DNA of 64,000 bases from the NCBI RefSeq assembly GCF_002095465.1, contig NZ_MLFP01000003.1, forward strand, positions 248,001-312,000, written 5' to 3'. The notes below the pieces were generated by a model. It made no database searches. It had not been told where the DNA came from and saw only the letters and a list, made by a program, of their open reading frames with translations. Within the stretch, counting starts at the first letter, position 1; each line of letters starts with the position of its first letter. Positions 63,916 to 64,000 of the stretch are shown here, in pieces. The DNA comes from Pantoea rodasii. GTDB lineage: Bacteria; Pseudomonadota; Gammaproteobacteria; Enterobacterales; Enterobacteriaceae. The translations under genes and the position numbers were made by a program.

Positions 63916-64000
63916 TTACCGTGAGAACACCACGGTGCGATTTTCGTACAAGAAGACGCGGCGCTCGGCGTAACAGGAGACCGCATGCGCCAGGGTTAAA
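63916..64000 (-). CDS. purU: C-terminal end of a PurU-like formyltetrahydrofolate deformylase (partial)
   Basis: The last 27 codons read LTLAHAVSCYAERRVFLYEN and end TVVFSR before the TAA at 63916-63918, resembling the C-terminus of PurU proteins. The rest is beyond the window. Its neighbour, a GlxA-type regulator, makes a role in releasing formate from one-carbon units of methyl-group catabolism plausible. Confidence 0.5.
   Translation of the reverse strand, partial: LTLAHAVSCYAERRVFLYENRTVVFSR

Noticed and set aside
1-64000. CRISPR arrays, tRNA, rRNA, riboswitches, insertion sequences
   Set aside because: No regularly spaced repeats, cloverleaf-type or rRNA-like sequence, transposase motif or flanking duplication was found by reading; short or degenerate examples could be missed.

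Overview
The window reads as a gammaproteobacterial genome of the order Enterobacterales, probably an Erwiniaceae-type organism (Pantoea/Erwinia-like). This rests on close resemblance of Kup, Mqo, MetQ, a FepA-type receptor and LeuCD to enterobacterial proteins, near-consensus MetJ and Fur boxes, and moderate GC content. The genus is inference. No rRNA, tRNA, CRISPR array, phage or insertion sequence was seen. Most of the window is accessory metabolism: catabolic operons, each next to its own regulator, separated by a few housekeeping genes.

Layout. (1) 1-7.4 kb: an inositol-type catabolic locus. A HpcH/HpaI aldolase and an aldehyde dehydrogenase diverge from an RpiR regulator, which is followed by iolD-iolE-SDR. 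A 16-base motif recurs three times, before each transcription unit. (2) 7.4-13 kb: an orphan small gene, a Tat-exported esterase, an O-methyltransferase with a divergent TetR, and mesD-mesX, an oxygen-dependent folate-independent methionine synthase pair. (3) 13.1-17 kb: a decayed C-terminus of a PQQ glucose-type dehydrogenase, a Fur-controlled FepA-like receptor and a DUF4174 protein. (4) 17.1-23.5 kb: an SDR, a small membrane protein plus ECF sigma factor, an MBL hydrolase, a gamma-glutamylcyclotransferase-like protein, an LLM flavoprotein, and a TetR/ABC-membrane-domain pair with two palindromic operators. (5) 23.7-27.4 kb: metQ with MetJ boxes, kup and a small DUF1471-like gene. (6) 27.4-37 kb: a LysR gene, leuC-leuD-haloacetate-dehalogenase-like operon, then an amine-oxidation cluster (DadA-like FAD enzyme, RidA, ornithine-cyclodeaminase-like protein, AraC, APC permease). 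(7) 37-45.4 kb: mqo, a Fic protein with a small partner, a LysR/aldehyde dehydrogenase/DJ-1 unit, a Bcr/CflA efflux pump and a dienelactone hydrolase. (8) 45.4-58.9 kb: a large solute-uptake and degradation locus. It has PotBCD-like permeases and binding protein, a flavin monooxygenase and an FMN hydroxyacid oxidase, then a LysR, then a tightly coupled eight-gene operon (RidA, DUF1028, M20 deacylase, PotA-like ATPase, quinone oxidoreductase, GST, AroQ-like, D-2-hydroxyacid dehydrogenase). (9) 59-64 kb: a PTS EIIBC with a decayed EIIA upstream, a nitronate monooxygenase, an orphan small gene, a GlxA-type AraC regulator and the end of a purU-like gene.

A recurring oddity is the single-base frameshift. 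At least twelve genes are otherwise intact but split by one missing or extra base, mostly in short homopolymers, and about half of these lie between 50 and 62 kb. Each break restores a conserved reading frame when one base is added or removed. Uncorrected long-read sequencing is therefore the simplest explanation, with recent gene decay as the alternative. The annotation describes these as full-length genes with a marked break.

The most interesting biology is the inositol-like regulon that uses an aldolase/dehydrogenase pair and has no visible kinase, and the RidA-DUF1028-M20-AroQ-like operon, whose dehydroquinase-family member has lost a signature active-site histidine.
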